5,482 nt of DNA from an uncultured Clostridium sp. (GTDB lineage Bacteria > Bacillota > Clostridia > Clostridiales > Clostridiaceae). This document shows positions 5,386 to 5,482 of this stretch, piece by piece. The stretch is taken from assembly GCA_900543325.1 (NCBI GenBank), contig UQQU01000117.1:1-5482 (forward strand), read 5' to 3'. Position numbers and translations under genes: made by a program. Each line of letters begins with the position of its first letter. Position 1 is the first letter of the stretch. The notes beneath the pieces are model-generated. The model was not told where the DNA came from. It saw only the letters and a program-made list of their open reading frames with translations, and ran no database searches.

Positions 5386-5482
5386 TTATAGTTTTCTTAA
5401 GTTTTCAACATCAGAAATAGTTAATCTGTTTTTAAGGCAATAGTTTCATTATCAAGAATATCTAATAAATTTTTGGCGATAG
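5386..5482 (-). pseudogene. C-terminal end of an Rpn-type PD-(D/E)XK nuclease/transposase gene, probable frameshift
   Basis: On the minus strand the frame entering at the window edge reads IAKNLLDILDNETIALKTD and stops at TAA (5423-5421). This matches the usual C-terminus of the Rpn / 'PD-(D/E)XK nuclease family transposase' proteins of clostridia, which end in a pattern like IAKNLLD-LDDETIALKTGL-----V--LRKL. Adding one G (one C on the plus strand, near 5425-5427) restores the expected tail: G L T, then ISDVENLRKL, stopping at TAA (5388-5386). The window therefore shows a 1-nt deletion that drops about 12 residues. The nuclease domain lies outside the window, so loss of function cannot be judged. 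The change could also be a sequencing error. Confidence 0.65.

Overview
This is a very AT-rich window. Strong GGAGG-type ribosome binding sites, AT-biased codon use and the protein families present point to a low-GC Firmicute, most likely Clostridium or a close relative. No rRNA, tRNA, CRISPR array or core metabolic gene is visible. The content looks like accessory, conflict-type chromosome: predicted nuclease families, a compact ADP-ribosyltransferase-like module, decayed gene remnants and short repeated palindromes.

Layout, left to right. Positions 1-89 hold no intact gene, only a possible degraded coding end. A palindromic repeat (element A, copy 1, 90-140) is followed by a 68-bp hairpin/promoter repeat (element B, copy 1, 151-218). 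Then comes a complete AAA-ATPase-like / PD-(D/E)XK nuclease protein (256-1815, GTG start), closed by a good intrinsic terminator. A separately promoted 559-residue protein of unknown function follows (2027-3706). Its C-terminal part resembles the DNA-binding (core-binding) domain of tyrosine recombinases, but no catalytic domain is present. Element A copy 2 (3716-3766), a G-rich spacer and element B copy 2 (3919-3986) come next. They lead into a tight three-gene operon (4030-4964): a DUF3791 protein, a DUF3990 protein (ADP-ribosyltransferase-like fold) and a second small acidic protein. A strong bidirectional terminator ends it (5033-5079). The right end holds an internally deleted remnant of the same AAA/PD-(D/E)XK family as the first gene, element A copy 3 (5320-5368), and, on the minus strand, the extreme C-terminus of an Rpn-type (PD-(D/E)XK nuclease 'transposase') gene with a probable 1-nt frameshift.

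How it may work together (inference). The three A copies lie at cassette borders and divide the window into an AAA-nuclease plus unknown-gene block and an ART-operon block. Element B sits just upstream of the first gene of each block and carries a TATAAT -10 inside a dyad, so both blocks may share a promoter/operator and be co-regulated. The ART trio is the best candidate for a little-described toxin-antitoxin or antiphage system. The decayed nuclease copies show that this locus gains and loses such genes.
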